Positions 15,019 through 16,607 of a stretch of DNA of 16,607 nt are shown one piece after another. Under the pieces are notes generated by a model. That model saw only the letters and a program-made list of their open reading frames with translations, searched no databases and was not told the DNA's origin. Made by a program: the position numbers and the translations under genes. Source of the stretch: Phycisphaerae bacterium (GTDB lineage Bacteria > Planctomycetota > Phycisphaerae > Sedimentisphaerales > Anaerobacaceae); NCBI GenBank assembly GCA_030630315.1, contig DAOVNI010000005.1:1-16607 (forward strand). Direction: 5' to 3'. Each line of letters opens with the position of its first letter. Positions within the stretch are counted from its first letter, which is position 1.

Positions 15019-16119
15019 TTAGATGCGGTGAAAGCGAAAGACATTCGCTTTGACCGCTTCTATCGTGGCTTCTATTGCAGGTGTAACTGTGCTGCGCTGT
15101 TGAGCGCTTACCGTCAGTTCCCTATCGCGTTCGGCTTCCCCGCCACAGAGAATGCTCCAGGCAACTGACCAGGCCCTTACGGTATTATCGACATTATATC
15201 CGCCGCCGCCGGTTGCAAGAATGGGTTTGTCAAAAGTTAGCAGATGGTTGATGATGTCGGCATAAACATTGTTAGTCAAATACAGGTGCGCAAGAGGGTC
15301 GCCTGCAAGGGCATCAGCCCCTAACTCAAAAACAAATACGTCAGGATTGAAAGCGGTAATTAACGGCAGGGCTATAGTTTCAAATGCCTTCATATACGCC
15401 TCGTCATAAGTGCCGATTGGAAGAGGGACATTTACACAGTAGCCCGCCCCCCCGCCGCTGCCGATTTCATCCTCGAATCCTGTTCCGGGAAACAGCGCTC
15501 TTGGGTTCTCGTGAAATGATATGGTCATCACGTCCGAGCGTTTGTAAAATCCGTACGCAACGCCGTCACCGTGATGGACGTCCACGTCCAAGTATAAAAC
15601 TCGCTTCCCGGCTTCAGCTAATATCATACAGGCAAGGGCCACATCATTGATATAGCAGAAGCCGGATGCGCGTTCTGGGCCTGCGTGATGAAACCCGCCT
15701 GATGGATTAAATGCCACATCAGCCGAATTTGAAAGAATCAGCTTTGCCGCGACCAGTGTCCCTCCGGCAGCAAGGACCGCATAATCATATAGTCCCTCGA
15801 AGACGGGACAATCCTGCGTCCCTATTCCCATATTGAGTGCTTCGCTGTCCCACTTGCCCTTGGAAGCGGTTTGCAATGCGTGCAGGTAGCGGGCTGAGTG
15901 GAATTTCTTTAGAACGACCCTCTCAGCCGGGACGGGTGCTGCTTCGCTTCTGCCGCTGCCGGAGAGCAGACCCCTAAAGTTTACAATCTCTCTGGTTTTC
16001 CGGGCCCGGATGGTATTAAACGGATGCTCCGGCGGATAACGATACTCCTCCAGCTCCCCCGAATAAATAAAAACGGCTTTCCTCGTTGCCCCGTTAGAAA
16101 TTTTCCCTTTTTGTGTCAT
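15019..16119 (-). CDS. Histone-deacetylase-family protein, AcuC-like
   Basis: 366 residues, the usual size of bacterial AcuC/class I HDAC homologues. Zn-hydrolase residues are all visible by alignment to the family: tandem H144-H145 in PSGGFHHAG, zinc ligands D180 and H182 in LDVDVHHGDG, third zinc ligand D269 in ELGADALAGDP, and Y308 in TGGGGYN. It is expected to remove acetyl or other acyl groups from lysine or small amines in the cytoplasm. AcuC of Bacillus deacetylates and so activates AMP-forming acetyl-CoA synthetase; here the neighbour is the ADP-forming type, so a parallel link is inference. ATG 16119 has AGGA a few bases upstream. A REP-like repeat lies about 25-60 bases before the start. 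Acetylpolyamine hydrolase activity is an alternative. Confidence 0.93.
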   Translation of the reverse strand: MTQKGKISNGATRKAVFIYSGELEEYRYPPEHPFNTIRARKTREIVNFRGLLSGSGRSEAAPVPAERVVLKKFHSARYLHALQTASKGKWDSEALNMGIGTQDCPVFEGLYDYAVLAAGGTLVAAKLILSNSADVAFNPSGGFHHAGPERASGFCYINDVALACMILAEAGKRVLYLDVDVHHGDGVAYGFYKRSDVMTISFHENPRALFPGTGFEDEIGSGGGAGYCVNVPLPIGTYDEAYMKAFETIALPLITAFNPDVFVFELGADALAGDPLAHLYLTNNVYADIINHLLTFDKPILATGGGGYNVDNTVRAWSVAWSILCGGEAERDRELTVSAQQRSTVTPAIEATIEAVKANVFRFHRI

Positions 16120-16143
16120 ATTCCTAATTCTCTTGAGCTACCT

Positions 16144-16180
16144 TTGTCATTGCGAGGAGCGCAGCGACGTGGCAATCTCA
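16144..16180. repeat. REP-like palindromic repeat
   Basis: The arms ATTGC (16149-16153) and GCAAT (16172-16176) bound a GC-rich core containing GCGAGGAGCGCAGCGACG. The text TCATTGCGAGGAGCG followed by a GTGGCAATCTC ending resembles a repeat seen many times in the intergenic DNA of diverse bacteria, from memory and not searched here. It lies in the gap upstream of the deacetylase, probably within its leader. Confidence 0.65.
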
Positions 16181-16185
16181 AAATC

Positions 16186-16213
16186 GTAAATAGTCGATAG
16201 TAAATAGTAAATT
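16186..16213. repeat. Four-unit heptad A/T-rich tandem repeat
   Basis: Four consecutive 7-base units, GTAAATA, GTCGATA, GTAAATA and GTAAATT, directly beside the REP-like element. It is a short degenerate microsatellite and is non-coding. Confidence 0.6.
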
Positions 16214-16234
16214 GAAAAGGCCGTCCCGATTTAC

Positions 16235-16528
16235 TTATTGGTTTTGCTCGCCCTCACAAATAGCAGTTTCATTTTTATGTTTTTTTAACTCTATAAAAAG
16301 TTTTCTTAGGGCTGCAATATACATTATAGGAAACAATATTGTGCCAGCTATAACCGGCAAACCAATTGATAAATAGTTTGAAGGTGCTGAAGTAAAAAAA
16401 GATGTAAAAATAATCAAAAAGCCCACGAAAATCTGAAGACATATCAAAAGCCAAAATCGAAATTTGGTTCCAACAAAATCTTCTGACCATCCTACAGGAT
16501 TGTTCCATATTGAATTTTTAAACATCAT
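16235..16528 (-). CDS. Small two-helix membrane protein, unknown function
   Basis: 97 residues from ATG 16528, chosen because AAGGGAG lies five to six bases upstream; a longer frame to 16603 has a Cys-rich lead with no ribosome site. Two hydrophobic helices are seen, at about 29-47 and 54-76, separated by a short Ser/Asn turn, followed by a basic then acidic hydrophilic tail (ELKKHKNETAICEGEQNQ). The N-terminus (NSIWNNPVGWSEDF) is polar and aromatic. The DNA is markedly more AT-rich than the neighbouring deacetylase gene, which may mean recent gain. No family is recognised. The REP-like repeat separates it from the deacetylase, so shared transcription is uncertain. Confidence 0.65.
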   Translation of the reverse strand: MMFKNSIWNNPVGWSEDFVGTKFRFWLLICLQIFVGFLIIFTSFFTSAPSNYLSIGLPVIAGTILFPIMYIAALRKLFIELKKHKNETAICEGEQNQ

Positions 16529-16607
16529 CTTAGCTCCCTTTAAAAAGTTAAAATTGCCGCACCATTTTAACAATTGCCTGCTTAAGTGCAATCGGCAACA
16601 CAATACC

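Noticed and set aside
16144-16213. Start of a CRISPR array
   Set aside because: There is only one palindromic unit followed by 7-base microsatellite units; no repeated direct repeat with spacers.

Overview
The window looks like chromosomal DNA from a Gram-negative, probably anaerobic bacterium, and it reads most naturally as Planctomycetota (Phycisphaerae-like) or a neighbouring uncultured lineage. This is an inference. The support is a Kdo synthase (an outer-membrane LPS precursor enzyme), a metal-dependent-type KdsA, a fused ADP-forming acyl-CoA synthetase (common in anaerobes and fermenters), an AcuC/HDAC-type deacetylase, and small housekeeping Zn proteins (YacG, FmdB). No rRNA, tRNA, CRISPR array or intact insertion sequence was seen.

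Left part, + strand (1-4499). The window opens inside a gene whose first ~34 codons are the C-terminal tail of a SlyD-type FKBP prolyl isomerase. It runs in frame into an AT-rich SAM-methyltransferase-like domain, and the base composition changes sharply at the junction. Next come a yacG-like zinc protein, an unrecognised multi-pass membrane protein with an acidic tail (good SD, candidate promoter at 934-962) and a full-length membrane-anchored nucleotide-sugar 4,6-dehydratase of the CapD/WbpM/PglF class (promoter candidate at 2462-2490). A strong bidirectional hairpin terminator at 4526-4555 closes this part.

Middle part, - strand (4588-12490). Read right to left this is fmdB-like zinc ribbon, leuS, CYTH phosphohydrolase/cyclase, diacylglycerol-kinase-family lipid kinase (ATGA overlap with CYTH), an AT-rich gap, kdsA, a COG0731-type radical SAM protein with a C-terminal winged helix (starting just after the kdsA stop), a small conserved-looking hypothetical protein, and xerC.

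Right part, - strand (12767-16528). A small two-helix membrane protein is followed by an AcuC-like deacetylase and a 707-residue ADP-forming acetyl/acyl-CoA synthetase. The pair suggests acetate/acyl-CoA metabolism with possible reversible lysine acylation. The synthetase has its own candidate promoter with one dyad upstream of the -35 and a perfect 7-bp hairpin at the predicted transcript 5' end. A REP-like palindromic repeat and a heptad A/T repeat lie upstream of the deacetylase.

I found no clear new defence or mobile system. The items most worth a second look are the FKBP-methyltransferase chimera at the left edge, the synthetase control region with its deacetylase neighbour, and the REP-like element.
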